Made by a program: the position numbers and the translations under genes
Notes under the pieces: generated by a model
What the model was told of the DNA's origin: nothing
Seen by the model: only the letters and a program-made list of their open reading frames with translations
Databases searched by the model: none
In this document: one piece after another, positions 24,250 to 33,426 of the stretch
Layout of the letters: each line of letters opens with the position of its first letter
How positions within the stretch are numbered: position 1 is the first letter of the stretch
Source: Lachnospiraceae bacterium
Lineage (GTDB): Bacteria; Bacillota_A; Clostridia; Lachnospirales; Lachnospiraceae
NCBI GenBank assembly: GCA_017464645.1
Contig: JAFTZF010000024.1
Coordinates: forward strand, 1-64,000
Reading direction: 5' to 3'
DNA length: 64,000 nt

Positions 24250-24934
24250 TTCGTCTTCTTCCTCCAAAGAGCAGAACCAATTGCAGCAGGGAAAGAATGG
24301 AAGCTGCCGCTGCTGCCACATAGGTCAGAGCCGCCGAATTTAACACTTTCCTTGCTCCCTTTACTTCGTCTCCGTATAACATCCCGCCGCTCTCCAAAAC
24401 TGCGATGGCCCGGTTGGATGCATTAAACTCCACCGGAAGTGTTACCAGCTGGAACAGGACTCCCAGAGAAAACAGGATGATACCTGTATTGATCAAAAAC
24501 CGGGAGCTTGCAAACAGCACTCCCACTAAAATAATGGGCCAGGCTATCTGAGTACCAAAGCTTGCCACCGGAACCAGTACATTTCGGAACTTTAAGGGGC
24601 CGTAGGCCTCCTGGTCCTGAATGGCATGGCCGCACTCATGAGCCGCCACACCGATGGCCGCAATGGAATTGGATCCATAGACGCCGTTTGACAACCGCAG
24701 CACCTTGCTCCTGGGGTCGTAATGGTCTGTGAGATTTCCTTCCACACGCTCGATCCGCACCCCGTAGAGGCCGGCCTGGCGTAAGATCCGGGCCGCCGCA
24801 TCTGCTCCCGTCATGCCGGACATACTGCGCACTTTACTGTATTTTGCGTAGGTGCTCTTCACTTTTCCGGAAGCCATCAGGGACAACACTGCGCCGATGA
24901 TGACTAAAATATAAGTTGGATCCCAATAAAACAT
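24242..24934 (-). CDS. Membrane zinc metallopeptidase (YugP family)
   Basis: The 230-residue protein has an N-terminal helix, a zinc motif HECGHAIQDQ near residue 94, and three C-terminal helices ending just before the basic tail FGGRRRND. It belongs to the YugP/DUF2268-like putative membrane metalloproteases. It sits between fmt and rsmB, a position it keeps in many Clostridia, although the substrate is unknown. It is translationally coupled to rsmB by an 8-nt overlap. Confidence 0.9.
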   Translation of the reverse strand: MFYWDPTYILVIIGAVLSLMASGKVKSTYAKYSKVRSMSGMTGADAAARILRQAGLYGVRIERVEGNLTDHYDPRSKVLRLSNGVYGSNSIAAIGVAAHECGHAIQDQEAYGPLKFRNVLVPVASFGTQIAWPIILVGVLFASSRFLINTGIILFSLGVLFQLVTLPVEFNASNRAIAVLESGGMLYGDEVKGARKVLNSAALTYVAAAAASILSLLQLVLLFGGRRRND

Positions 24935-25005
24935 GTCATTTCCTCCTTCTGTCCTTCCAACATGAGCCCCTCATAAGATAAATTTCTCTAAGCTTTACAA
25001 ATACT

Positions 25006-25947
25006 TCAGCCAAGAACGGTTCCGGCCTCCACCTGATATCCTCTCAGGAAAGCCCCCGTATCCATGCGCTTCTTGCCCTCCAGCTGAAGCTCTGTAATGG
25101 CCAGGATGTCCTGTCCGCAGGCCACATGGATGGCAGTCCTGGTGACTGCTGTCACGCTGCCCGTAGCCGCCTTTACTCCGTCAGAATCCGCCACCGGGAT
25201 CACATCTGCCGACCAGACCTTTAAGGTCTTGCCGTTTAGCTTTGTATAGGCGCTGGGCCAGGGATTCAAGCCCCGCACCAGCCGCTCGATCTCTACGGCA
25301 GAGCGGGTAAAATCAATGCTTCCCATGTCCTTGGTCAGCATCTTCGCATAGGCGGTAGGACTCTCTCCCTGTTTCTGGGGAGTGATCTCGCCCTTTTCCA
25401 GCTTTTCCAGCGCTTCCACGCAGGCTTTAGCGCCCACCAGGCTTAACTTGTCAAACAGACTTCCGCCTGTCTCTTTCTCTTCTAAAACAACGGTCTTTTT
25501 CAGCAGCATATCGCCTGTATCCAGGCCTTCATCCATCTGCATGATGGTGACGCCGCTCTCCTTCTCTCCGTCAATGACCGCCCACTGAATCGGTGCAGCG
25601 CCCCGATACTTGGGCAGCAGAGATGCATGCACATTGATACAGCCGTATTTTTTCATCTGTAAAATGGACTTGGGAATCAGCTGTCCGAAGGCCACCACCA
25701 CGATAGCGTCCGCCTCGGTCTCAAAAATCCGCTGCTCCGCTTCCTGGCCCTTTAATTTCACTGGCTGGTAAATGGGCAGATCGTATTTCAGAGCCACCTC
25801 TTTTACCGGTGTGGGCTGCAGCTCATGTCCCCGGCCCTTGGGCTTATCCGGCTGGGAAACCACCAGGCTGATGGTATGCCCCGCCTCTATAAGAGCCTCC
25901 AATGTTCCCACGGAAAAATCCGGGGTTCCCATAAAAATCAGTTTCAT
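25006..25947 (-). CDS. fmt: Methionyl-tRNA formyltransferase
   Basis: The 313-residue enzyme formylates initiator Met-tRNA. The N-terminal formyltransferase fold has MGTPDFSVGTLEAL and SLLPKYRGAAPIQWAVIDG (the Asn-His-Asp active region precedes it as NVHASLLP), and DEGLDTGDML follows. The C-terminal OB domain starts near residue 205. It overlaps def by 4 nt, so formylation and deformylation are made from one message. Confidence 0.97.
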   Translation of the reverse strand: MKLIFMGTPDFSVGTLEALIEAGHTISLVVSQPDKPKGRGHELQPTPVKEVALKYDLPIYQPVKLKGQEAEQRIFETEADAIVVVAFGQLIPKSILQMKKYGCINVHASLLPKYRGAAPIQWAVIDGEKESGVTIMQMDEGLDTGDMLLKKTVVLEEKETGGSLFDKLSLVGAKACVEALEKLEKGEITPQKQGESPTAYAKMLTKDMGSIDFTRSAVEIERLVRGLNPWPSAYTKLNGKTLKVWSADVIPVADSDGVKAATGSVTAVTRTAIHVACGQDILAITELQLEGKKRMDTGAFLRGYQVEAGTVLG

Positions 25948-26423
25948 GCTTCCTCATCCTCTTCCGCTGTCACATCATAAAGTTCCCCTTCTACCTTGTC
26001 CACATACACAATACCATCCAAATGGTCCAGTTCGTGGCAGATGGCCCGGGCCAGCAGTTCGGTTCCCTCGATTTCATAGAGTTCCATATTTTCATCATAA
26101 GCCCGGGCCCGCACATAGTTGGGGCGGGTTACGATCCCGGCCTTTCCGGGCACACTCAGGCAGCCTTCGCTGCCGGTTTGGGAATCCCGGGTCTCCAGAA
26201 TCTCCGGATTGATCATGATAATGGGGTTGTCATCCACATCGATAACCACAATGCGCTTCAAAATACCCACCTGAGGAGCTGCCAGCCCCACACCCATAGT
26301 CTCATACATGGTATCAAACATGTCATCGATCAGTTCCTGAATCCGGGGTGTCATCTCTGTCACTTCCCTGGACTTCTTTCTCAGAACCTCATCGCCTAAT
26401 TCTCTTACCTTTCGAATTGCCAT
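25944..26423 (-). CDS. def: Peptide deformylase
   Basis: The 159-residue Fe/Zn hydrolase removes the N-formyl group of nascent chains. All three motifs are intact: GVGLAAPQVG, EGCLSVP (metal Cys) and CHELDHLDGIVYVD (two metal His and the catalytic Glu). Length is typical of type 1-like short forms. It is encoded 9 bp after priA and overlaps fmt. Confidence 0.97.
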   Translation of the reverse strand: MAIRKVRELGDEVLRKKSREVTEMTPRIQELIDDMFDTMYETMGVGLAAPQVGILKRIVVIDVDDNPIIMINPEILETRDSQTGSEGCLSVPGKAGIVTRPNYVRARAYDENMELYEIEGTELLARAICHELDHLDGIVYVDKVEGELYDVTAEEDEEA

Positions 26424-26432
26424 TTCTTCCTC

Positions 26433-28667
26433 CTAATATCCGTTCATCGGATTCTTGTCAAATTGTATATTTATATTTTCAAGACATTCTGCCTGTAAAA
26501 ATCCTTCCAGCTTTTCTTTCAAAGCCTCCAACTGCTCTGTCTGCTCGCCTTTGATATAAATCACTTTGCGGTACTGATCCTGCACTTTGGAAATGGCTCC
26601 ATCCGCAGGTCCGATGATCTGCAGCTGTCCCTCTGTGCTCAGTCTGTCCAGTGCCGCCCGCACTGCTGCCGCAGCAATCCCCAGTTCCTCTTCCTGCGGA
26701 CCGCTTAAATAAACCGCCAAAAGCTCTCTGGCCGGAGGATATCCCATCAGACGCCGATACAAAATCTCCTGCCGATAGAACTCCTCATAATCCTGATGTG
26801 CCGCAGCCAGCACACTGTAGTGCTCCGGCTGATAAGTCTGGATGACCACTTTTCCCGGCAGATCGCCTCTGCCGGCCCGGCCCGCCGCCTGGGTCAAGAG
26901 CTGAAAGGTTCGCTCAGCCGCCCGATAGTCCGAGGCATGGAGGGACAAATCCGCTGCCAGCACTCCCACCAGGGTCACTCCCGGAAAATCATGTCCTTTT
27001 ACGATCATCTGAGTGCCGATGAGCACATCCGCCTCACCATTTGCAAAGGCTTTTAAGATATTTTCATAGCCGCCCTTTCTGCGGGTGGTATCTGCATCCA
27101 TACGCAGCACTCTTGCCTGGGGAAATTCCCGCTTTACTGCCTCTTCCATCTGCTGTGTGCCGGCCCGAAACGCTCCGATATAGCCCGAACCGCAGGAAGG
27201 ACATTGTTTTGCAGCAGCCTCCTCATGACCGCAGTAATGACACACCATCCGCCCATTTTTGTGCAGGGTCAGGGAAACATCACAATGAGGACATTTTATC
27301 ACATGACCGCAATTCCGACAAGACACAAAGCCTGCAAAGCCCCGCCTGTTCAGGAAGAGCATCATCTGCTCCCCTCTTTCCAGCCGCGCCTGCATCTGTT
27401 CCCGCAAGCACGCGCTGAACATGGACCTGTTGCCAGCCTTCAGTTCTTCCCGCAGGTCCACCACATGGACCTGGGGAAGCGGGCGCCGCTCCACTCGCTC
27501 TTTCAGTGAAAAGAACCTGTAAACACCCCGCTTAGCCGCATAGTAGGCATCCACAGAAGGTGTGGCAGAGCCCATCACCACCCGTGCGCCCCCAAGTCCG
27601 GCCCTGTAAATGGCCGTCTCTCTGGCATGATAGCGAGGCACCGTCTCACTTTTATAACTGTTTTCATGCTCCTCGTCAATGACAATGATCCCCAGATTGG
27701 AAAAAGGCGCAAACAGGGCTGAGCGCGGTCCGATCATGACCTTGATCTTCCCCTTCCGTGCCAGTTCAAACTGGTCGTGGCGCTCCCCCGGTGACAGCCG
27801 GGAATGAAGCACTGCCACCTGATTGCCAAACCGCTCTGCGAAGCGCTTCACGGTCTGATAGGTCAAGGCAATCTCCGGAATCAGTACAATAGCTTCCTTG
27901 CCCCTTTTCAGGGAATCTGCAATGAGTTCCATATAAACTTCCGTCTTGCCGCTGCCGGTGACTCCGCAGAGCAGACAGGGGCGCATATCCCCCGCTTCAA
28001 AACCGTCTAATATCTCTTCTGTAATCTTTCTTTGCTGTTCATTCAGCTCTATCTTTTTGTAAGAGATCTCTTCTCTGGGCAATGCGCTTCGGGCAACTGA
28101 CCGGCTCTCGATGCGCAAAATATCCAGCTCTTCCATCTTGTGCAGCACATCTGCCGTCACTTTTGTGGCCTTCAAAAGCTCTCCATATTCCCGACAGGGC
28201 TCATCCAGCAGAGCCGCCAACACCCGAAACCGGGCCTTCATACGAGCATCCCGCTCCAGCTTTTTTAAAGTCTCCAGAGCCTCTTCCCGGGATAACAACA
28301 GGCGCACCTGGCGCTCCTGCTTTTCCTCCATCCGCTTCTTGACAGGAAGAACCGTCTTTAAAGCCTGATTCATGGTGCAGCCATAGGTCTTTCGAATCCA
28401 GGCTGCCAGAGCGATCAACTGTCCCTCGATCTGAATGGCTCTATGGGAAAGTCCCCGAATTTCCTTCAAAAGATTCTCATCAAAGTCCAGCCTGTCTGTC
28501 AGCTCCAGCACATAACCGGTGATCACACGGCTGCCGTTTCCAAAGGGAATCTCCACCTGCATGCCGGGCTCCAGAACATCCTGTAACTCCTCCGGAATCC
28601 CATAGGTAAATGTCTTATCCAGTTTTTCCAGAGAAATATCCACAATCACCTTGGCATACAGTGCCAT
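26433..28667 (-). CDS. priA: Primosomal replication restart helicase
   Basis: The 744-residue superfamily 2 helicase restarts stalled forks. Features in order are the N-terminal 3'-DNA-end-binding domain (1-105), Walker A GVTGSGKTEVYM, the DEEH box (VIDEEHENSYK), GSATPS, and a zinc-binding insert. The insert carries eight cysteines from CRNCGHVIKCPHCD through CHYCG to CPSCGSG. Motifs V/VI (GTQMIVKGHDFPGVTLV, QAAGRAGRG) follow. Order murE-priA-def-fmt. Confidence 0.96.
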   Translation of the reverse strand: MALYAKVIVDISLEKLDKTFTYGIPEELQDVLEPGMQVEIPFGNGSRVITGYVLELTDRLDFDENLLKEIRGLSHRAIQIEGQLIALAAWIRKTYGCTMNQALKTVLPVKKRMEEKQERQVRLLLSREEALETLKKLERDARMKARFRVLAALLDEPCREYGELLKATKVTADVLHKMEELDILRIESRSVARSALPREEISYKKIELNEQQRKITEEILDGFEAGDMRPCLLCGVTGSGKTEVYMELIADSLKRGKEAIVLIPEIALTYQTVKRFAERFGNQVAVLHSRLSPGERHDQFELARKGKIKVMIGPRSALFAPFSNLGIIVIDEEHENSYKSETVPRYHARETAIYRAGLGGARVVMGSATPSVDAYYAAKRGVYRFFSLKERVERRPLPQVHVVDLREELKAGNRSMFSACLREQMQARLERGEQMMLFLNRRGFAGFVSCRNCGHVIKCPHCDVSLTLHKNGRMVCHYCGHEEAAAKQCPSCGSGYIGAFRAGTQQMEEAVKREFPQARVLRMDADTTRRKGGYENILKAFANGEADVLIGTQMIVKGHDFPGVTLVGVLAADLSLHASDYRAAERTFQLLTQAAGRAGRGDLPGKVVIQTYQPEHYSVLAAAHQDYEEFYRQEILYRRLMGYPPARELLAVYLSGPQEEELGIAAAAVRAALDRLSTEGQLQIIGPADGAISKVQDQYRKVIYIKGEQTEQLEALKEKLEGFLQAECLENINIQFDKNPMNGY

Positions 28668-28682
28668 GTTTTCACCTCATCG

Positions 28683-30149
28683 TTACTTCTTTAACTCTTC
28701 CAGTACTTCCCGGATCAGCACCCGCTCATCCATGGGATATTTTACCCCTTTGATCTCCTGATAATCCTCGTGGCCCTTTCCTGCCAGGACGATCACGTCC
28801 CCGGCCTGACCATGCTCGATCACATAGCGGATTGCTTCCTTTCGATCGGGAATCTCCACATAAGCTCCGCTGGTCTTGGAAATACCGGTGCGGATATCCG
28901 CAATAATGTCCAGAGGATCCTCAAACCGGGGATTGTCAGAAGTGATCACTGTCAGATCCGCCAGCCGTCCGGACACCTCGCCCATGTCAAAGCGGCGCAG
29001 CTTGGAACGGTTGCCTCCGCAGCCAAAGACACAAACCAGGCGCTTCGGATCGTATTCCTTTAAGGTGCTAAGAAGGCTCTCCAGGCTCATGGCATTGTGG
29101 GCATAGTCTATCATCAGTGTAAAATCATCAGATACCTTTATCTTCTCAATACGTCCCTTGGTCTGGGCCACCTGCAAGGCCGCGATCATATCCTCTGTGG
29201 GAATGCCAAAGTGGCGGCACACGCCAATGGATACCAGCGAATTGTATACGCTGAACTTGCCGGGCAAGTCGATCTCCACATCAAAATCCATAACACCTGC
29301 CACATGATAAGCCACGCCCAGATAGCCGGGGCGGTTGATCAGCCGCGAATTTTCAGCCCGCAAATCTGCCTCCCTGGAAAAACCATAGGTCTCCAGCTGA
29401 CAGGTGTGGCCTTTCAATACTTCCTGCCAATACTCGTCATCCACATTTGCCAGACCTACCTTGCACTGACGGAACAACAGGCTCTTGCAGGCCATATAAT
29501 CTTCGAAGCTGCTGTGCTCGTTGGGGCCAATGTGGTCGGGAGCCATATTGGTAAAAATGCCGATCTCGAAAGGAATGCCGGCTGTGCGGTGAAGCATCAG
29601 TCCCTGGGAGGAAACCTCCATGACAACCACCTTGCATCCAGCCTCCACCATGCGGGCAAAATACTCCTGAATAGCGTAGGACTCAGGTGTGGTATTGTCC
29701 GCCGGAATATGCTCTTCTCCGATAATAGTCTCAATGGTTCCGATCAGGCCGGTGGAAATGCCGGCGTGCTCCAGGATCGAACGAATCATAAAGGTCGTGG
29801 TGGTCTTGCCCTTGGTTCCGGTAATACCGATCACCTTCAGCTTATCAGCCGGGTAATCAAAATATGCCGCAGAGATCAGCGCCAGTGCATAGCGGGTGTT
29901 TTCCACCAGCACCACAGTCACTCCCTCGGGAGCTTTTACCGGCCGCTCCACTACAACAACTGCCGCTCCCGCTGCCGCAATTTCATCTACCACCTCATGG
30001 CTGTCAAACACAGCGCCTTTGATGCAGACAAAAATACAGTCCTTCGTAATCTTTTTTGTATTGTAAACCAGTTCGGTTACCTTTGTGTCCTCATCTCCGC
30101 TTAACACCTGATAAGTCAGATCTTTCAACAATTCTTTGGCAGTCTTCAT
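28683..30149 (-). CDS. murE: UDP-MurNAc-tripeptide synthetase (meso-DAP adding)
   Basis: The 488-residue ATP-dependent ligase adds the third residue of the peptidoglycan stem. It has the P-loop GITGTKGKTTTTFMI, the Mur signature EVSSQGL, and the substrate-specificity motif DNPR (in TSDNPRFEDP). DNPR indicates meso-diaminopimelate rather than lysine. It is first in the long minus-strand cluster leading to priA and the PrkC locus, with its own promoter about 90 bp upstream. Confidence 0.95.
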   Translation of the reverse strand: MKTAKELLKDLTYQVLSGDEDTKVTELVYNTKKITKDCIFVCIKGAVFDSHEVVDEIAAAGAAVVVVERPVKAPEGVTVVLVENTRYALALISAAYFDYPADKLKVIGITGTKGKTTTTFMIRSILEHAGISTGLIGTIETIIGEEHIPADNTTPESYAIQEYFARMVEAGCKVVVMEVSSQGLMLHRTAGIPFEIGIFTNMAPDHIGPNEHSSFEDYMACKSLLFRQCKVGLANVDDEYWQEVLKGHTCQLETYGFSREADLRAENSRLINRPGYLGVAYHVAGVMDFDVEIDLPGKFSVYNSLVSIGVCRHFGIPTEDMIAALQVAQTKGRIEKIKVSDDFTLMIDYAHNAMSLESLLSTLKEYDPKRLVCVFGCGGNRSKLRRFDMGEVSGRLADLTVITSDNPRFEDPLDIIADIRTGISKTSGAYVEIPDRKEAIRYVIEHGQAGDVIVLAGKGHEDYQEIKGVKYPMDERVLIREVLEELKK

Positions 30150-30239
30150 ACTTACCCCTCTTTTCCTTATCCTTCTTCTATAGTCCCTGTTTTTTCAGCA
30201 GAAACCCATAGTCCCCCTCATTATGGATATATATTGTAT

Positions 30240-30268
30240 AGTATATCACATTTTTTTCTGATTTCCAA
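30240..30268 (-). promoter_or_regulatory. murE promoter
   Basis: TTGGAA, 17-bp spacer, TATACT on the minus strand. It starts the murE-priA-def-fmt block. Confidence 0.65.
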
Positions 30269-30427
30269 TGTTTCTGCCGGATTTGTAAAACCTTAAATCT
30301 TTCTTCAAACTTTTTTTCGATTTTTTATGTTTCTTTTAGAATCTGTACATACTTTCAACACATTTGGACATTATACTGTATTACAGATAGTTGATTCATT
30401 CACTATCTCCCCCCTCATAAGAAGAAG

Positions 30428-30461
30428 AAAAACCGGCGGAGTGATCCAGCCGGTTTTTCTT
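30428..30461 (-). terminator. Terminator of the putP-DUF2284 unit
   Basis: A perfect stem AAAAACCGGC/GCCGGTTTTT with an 11-nt loop. The symmetric A and T runs make it work in both directions. Confidence 0.88.
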
Positions 30462-30472
30462 TGTTCCTATGT

Positions 30473-31004
30473 TTATTCCAGCAGATAGCAGCCGGTATAG
30501 GAGATTCGATTCTTCCCATAATAATATTTCATCTGATTAGCCCTGCACAGCTCCGACACCAGGATCCCGTGGGACTCCACAGAAAAAATCATGTTTTCCG
30601 GGAACCTGCAAGGCTGCTCCGGATAAGTACATTCGCTGCAGAGATCACAGCACCCTGCACCCAGGGCCAGCACGTTGGGATAGGTCTTTTGCAGCTCTTT
30701 CAAAAAGCGAAGCATGCTTTCCTGATGACGCTCCTGGGCCTTTCGCATCCCCAGGCCATCCAGTTCATCCTCCAGTTCCCCCCACAGTCTGAACCAGAAT
30801 TCCTTTGGTGTACCCTGCCATCCGCTCCCGGCACTCCTCCAAAGTGCCGCAGGCCGGCGGACAGGACCAGCTCTTTTCATACCTGTGGCAGCTGGCGCAC
30901 ATCTGCCGCACCTGGGGCTCTGCCTGCAACGCAGAGCAGTCCAGAGGCACAACTTCCGTAAAACCTGCTTTTAATCCGTTTTCCCGCAGTGCATTAAACT
31001 TCAT
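30473..31004 (-). pseudogene. DUF2284 metal-binding protein gene, frameshifted
   Basis: The first 74 or so residues, from MKFNALRENGLKAGF through CASCHRYEKSWSCPPACGT and the EECRERMAGYTKGILVQTVG segment, stop at 30765. The remaining DUF2284 sequence (ELEDELDGLGMRKAQERHQ through CCDLCSECTYPEQPCRFPE) continues in the next frame to a stop at 30473. The switch falls in a run of six G on the minus strand (C6 at 30778-30783); five G would restore one frame. The family is cysteine-rich and of unknown function. The ATG overlaps the putP stop as TAATG. The change could be a real mutation, a phase-variable run, or a sequencing error. Confidence 0.88.
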
Positions 31005-32542
31005 TACATCTTTCCAATCTCATCAAACTCTCTGCAGATCTCCTCAGAGGGCGCTTCTGTTGCCAGAGATACTACCACAATAGCAATACATGCCAGGATA
31101 AATGCCGGCAGCAGCTCGTAAATATTCCACAGGCCGCCCAGCGGACGAACCAGGAATTTCCATACAAATACCATCACGCCACCGGTAACCATGCCGGCCA
31201 GTGCGCCCCATTTATTGCTGCGCTTCCAGAACAGGGCAAACAGCACTACCGGGCCAAAGGCTGCTCCGAAACCTGCCCAGGCAAAGGACACGATATAGAA
31301 TACGGAGCTGTTGGGATTCCATGCCAGTACAATGCTGACAAGAGCAATACCTACAACGGTAAGGCGGGCAATTATCATAGCAGTCTTTTCACTGATTTTT
31401 AATTTCATAAAATCCTGCAGCAGGTTCTGAGATACGCTGGAGGCTGCCGCCAGCAACTGAGAGTCCGCGGTGGACATGGTACAAGCCAGAATACCGGCCA
31501 TGATCAGACCTGCCATCAACGCAAAGATCACACCATGCTTGCTGAGGATCTCAGACAGCAGAATAATAATGGTCTCTGCCTCGGAGCTTGTGGTCAGCAC
31601 CGGCACTTTTCCCGCTGCAGACACTGCATTTCCGATGATACCGATCAAAATTGCGACAAACATGGAAATTACAACCCAGATGCTTCCGATCCGGCGGGAT
31701 AAGGTCAGTTCCTTTTCGTCGCGAATGGCCATGAAGCGAAGCAGAATGTGGGGCATACCGAAGTATCCCAGGCCCCATGCCAGAGTGGATGCAATGGTCA
31801 GGGCTCCATAAGGTGATGCGGTATTGTCCGCTGCATTGTGCATCCGGGTCATGCTCAGATATCCGCTCAGCTGCTGGGCATTGGCTGCCACATTGTCCCA
31901 GCCGCCTGCATACTGAATGCCAAAGAACACAATAACGATCAGTGCGATTGTCATAACAATACTCTGAACCAGGTCTGTATTGGATACAGCCAGGAAGCCT
32001 CCCAGAACCGTGTAGCCTACAACTACTGCTGCTCCCAGCAGCATAGCCACCTGATAGTTCATGCCAAACAAACTGGTAAACAGGGTTCCGATGGCCTTAA
32101 ATCCGGATGCGGTATAAGGTACAAAGAATACAAGAATTACAATGGCTGCAATACAGGACAGAATATTCCGGTCATCTCTGTATCTGTGTGAAAAGAAATC
32201 CGGAATGGTAATGGAATCCGTCTTTATGGAATATCTGCGAAGCCGTTTGGATACGATCAGCCAGTTCAAATATGTACCAATGGCCAGACCAATGGCTGTC
32301 CATCCCGCATCTGCCACACCGGTCAGGTAAGCCACGCCGGGAAGTCCCATCAACAGCCAGCTGCTCATGTCAGATGCTTCTGCACTCATGGCAGTTACCA
32401 GGGGGCCTAACTTTCTGCCGCCCAAATAGAAATCTCCTGCAGAATCGCCTTCTGATTTTTTACTGGAATAAAATCCGATCCAGAGCATTCCGATGAGATA
32501 TGCAATCATCGCGATCAAAATGCAAATCTTGTCTGTAGTCAT
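31004..32542 (-). CDS. putP: Sodium/proline symporter (SSS family)
   Basis: The 512-residue Na+/solute symporter has about 13 helices. It has the N-terminal GDFYLGGRKLGPLVTAMSAEASDMSSWLLMG region split around the family motif, the TM8 segment ILACTMSTADSQLLAAASSVSQ with the Na-site Ser/Thr, and FAWAGFGAAFGPVVL. The closest named family is PutP; proline is therefore the probable substrate. It starts at an ATG behind AGGAGG, has its own promoter, and is coupled to the DUF2284 gene downstream. Confidence 0.92.
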   Translation of the reverse strand: MTTDKICILIAMIAYLIGMLWIGFYSSKKSEGDSAGDFYLGGRKLGPLVTAMSAEASDMSSWLLMGLPGVAYLTGVADAGWTAIGLAIGTYLNWLIVSKRLRRYSIKTDSITIPDFFSHRYRDDRNILSCIAAIVILVFFVPYTASGFKAIGTLFTSLFGMNYQVAMLLGAAVVVGYTVLGGFLAVSNTDLVQSIVMTIALIVIVFFGIQYAGGWDNVAANAQQLSGYLSMTRMHNAADNTASPYGALTIASTLAWGLGYFGMPHILLRFMAIRDEKELTLSRRIGSIWVVISMFVAILIGIIGNAVSAAGKVPVLTTSSEAETIIILLSEILSKHGVIFALMAGLIMAGILACTMSTADSQLLAAASSVSQNLLQDFMKLKISEKTAMIIARLTVVGIALVSIVLAWNPNSSVFYIVSFAWAGFGAAFGPVVLFALFWKRSNKWGALAGMVTGGVMVFVWKFLVRPLGGLWNIYELLPAFILACIAIVVVSLATEAPSEEICREFDEIGKM

Positions 32543-32576
32543 TCAAATCTCCTCCTTGTTGAAAAACATCTGGTAA

Positions 32577-32605
32577 AGTATACCACAACTTTTTGTTATA
32601 CGCAA
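32577..32605 (-). promoter_or_regulatory. putP promoter
   Basis: TTGCGT, 17-bp spacer ending in TGG, TATACT (extended -10) on the minus strand, about 35 bp before the ATG. Confidence 0.65.
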
Positions 32606-32715
32606 CGCAGAACAAAGTATAGACCTAATACTAGACGATTTATATAAAAATATTAATTTTTTCTTTATTTTACAGTGTGTTTAAGCTGTACGATTTAAAT
32701 TCTTTCCTTAATCTC

Positions 32716-33309
32716 TTAGAAAGTTTTTTTCACAAAAGCGCTGAGGAAGGAGGGCATAGTGCGAAGCCCATACTGCTTCAGAGAATATTCCCCGCCGCAC
32801 AGACACCAGTCATACATGAGGGCCCGTTCAGACAAGGCATACAGTTTTACCATCTCGCCGGCTGTCAGATCTCGGTTCAGCTCACCTTTCTCCTGACCTT
32901 CTACAATGATTTTTCGAAGGAGCCGATAATACATCCGCCGATGGTCCAAAAGACTGCGCTCTCCCGCAGCTGTCAGCTGGCTGGCCAGAAGACCGGAAAG
33001 CAGTTCAATGGAAATACTGTTCTCAATCATTCCGAACAGCTCCCCATTCAGAAACAGCAGCTTGTCCATAGCCGTCATGCCCTCAGAAAACTGCTCCTCC
33101 AGCTCTTTGTATTTATCATCAAACAGAGTGCTCAAGGTGCCAAGAAGCGCATCCTTTCCGGTAAAATAGTGATAAAAAGAACCTTTGGAGGTGCGGGAGC
33201 ACTCCACAATTTCCTCTACTGTCGTATTTTCATATCCCTGCTCATAAAACAGCTTCCAGGCCGCATTTACAATTTTCGTGCGGGTATTCCGCTCTTTCTT
33301 CTGTGCCAT
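32716..33309 (-). CDS. TetR/AcrR-family transcriptional regulator
   Basis: The 197-residue product has an N-terminal HTH at about residues 10-55 (IVNAAWKLFYEQGYENTTVEEIVECSR split, then TSKGSFYHYFTGKDALL). The C-terminal half is an all-helical ligand and dimer domain with no recognised ligand family. It starts at an ATG behind AAAGGAG. It is 117 bp downstream of gpmI but separated by a terminator that also carries its own -35 box. It ends 173 bp upstream of the putP start in the same direction, so control of putP is possible but unproven. Confidence 0.9.
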   Translation of the reverse strand: MAQKKERNTRTKIVNAAWKLFYEQGYENTTVEEIVECSRTSKGSFYHYFTGKDALLGTLSTLFDDKYKELEEQFSEGMTAMDKLLFLNGELFGMIENSISIELLSGLLASQLTAAGERSLLDHRRMYYRLLRKIIVEGQEKGELNRDLTAGEMVKLYALSERALMYDWCLCGGEYSLKQYGLRTMPSFLSAFVKKTF

Positions 33310-33348
33310 CGGATTTCTCCTTTCGCTTTTCCAAACTATCTGCTACCA

Positions 33349-33377
33349 ATATAACACAAAACAAAGGCTGCTGTAAA
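33349..33377 (-). promoter_or_regulatory. tetR promoter embedded in the gpmI terminator
   Basis: The -35 box TTTACA (minus strand, 33372-33377) lies inside the 3' arm of the gpmI terminator. After 17 bp comes TTATAT (or TATATT with 18). Confidence 0.5.
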
Positions 33378-33405
33378 ATCCGTTCTCAGAAATTTTACAG
33401 CAGCC
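33355..33405 (-). terminator. gpmI terminator
   Basis: A perfect 14-bp stem GGCTGCTGTAAAAT/ATTTTACAGCAGCC followed by TTTGTTTTG on the minus strand. Confidence 0.85.
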
Positions 33406-33426
33406 TCTCAAGCTCTTTATTTTTAC

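Larger units (their letters stand above)
30150..30472. other. Intergenic region upstream of murE
   Basis: A 323-bp AT-rich gene-free stretch. It holds the murE promoter at 30240-30268, a murE leader of about 85 nt with a small CCATA/TATGG hairpin and a repeated GGGACTAT, and the terminator of the DUF2284 gene at 30428-30461. A second TATAAT-like box (minus strand, near 30373) has no convincing -35. No small ORF with a ribosome binding site was found. Confidence 0.6.
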
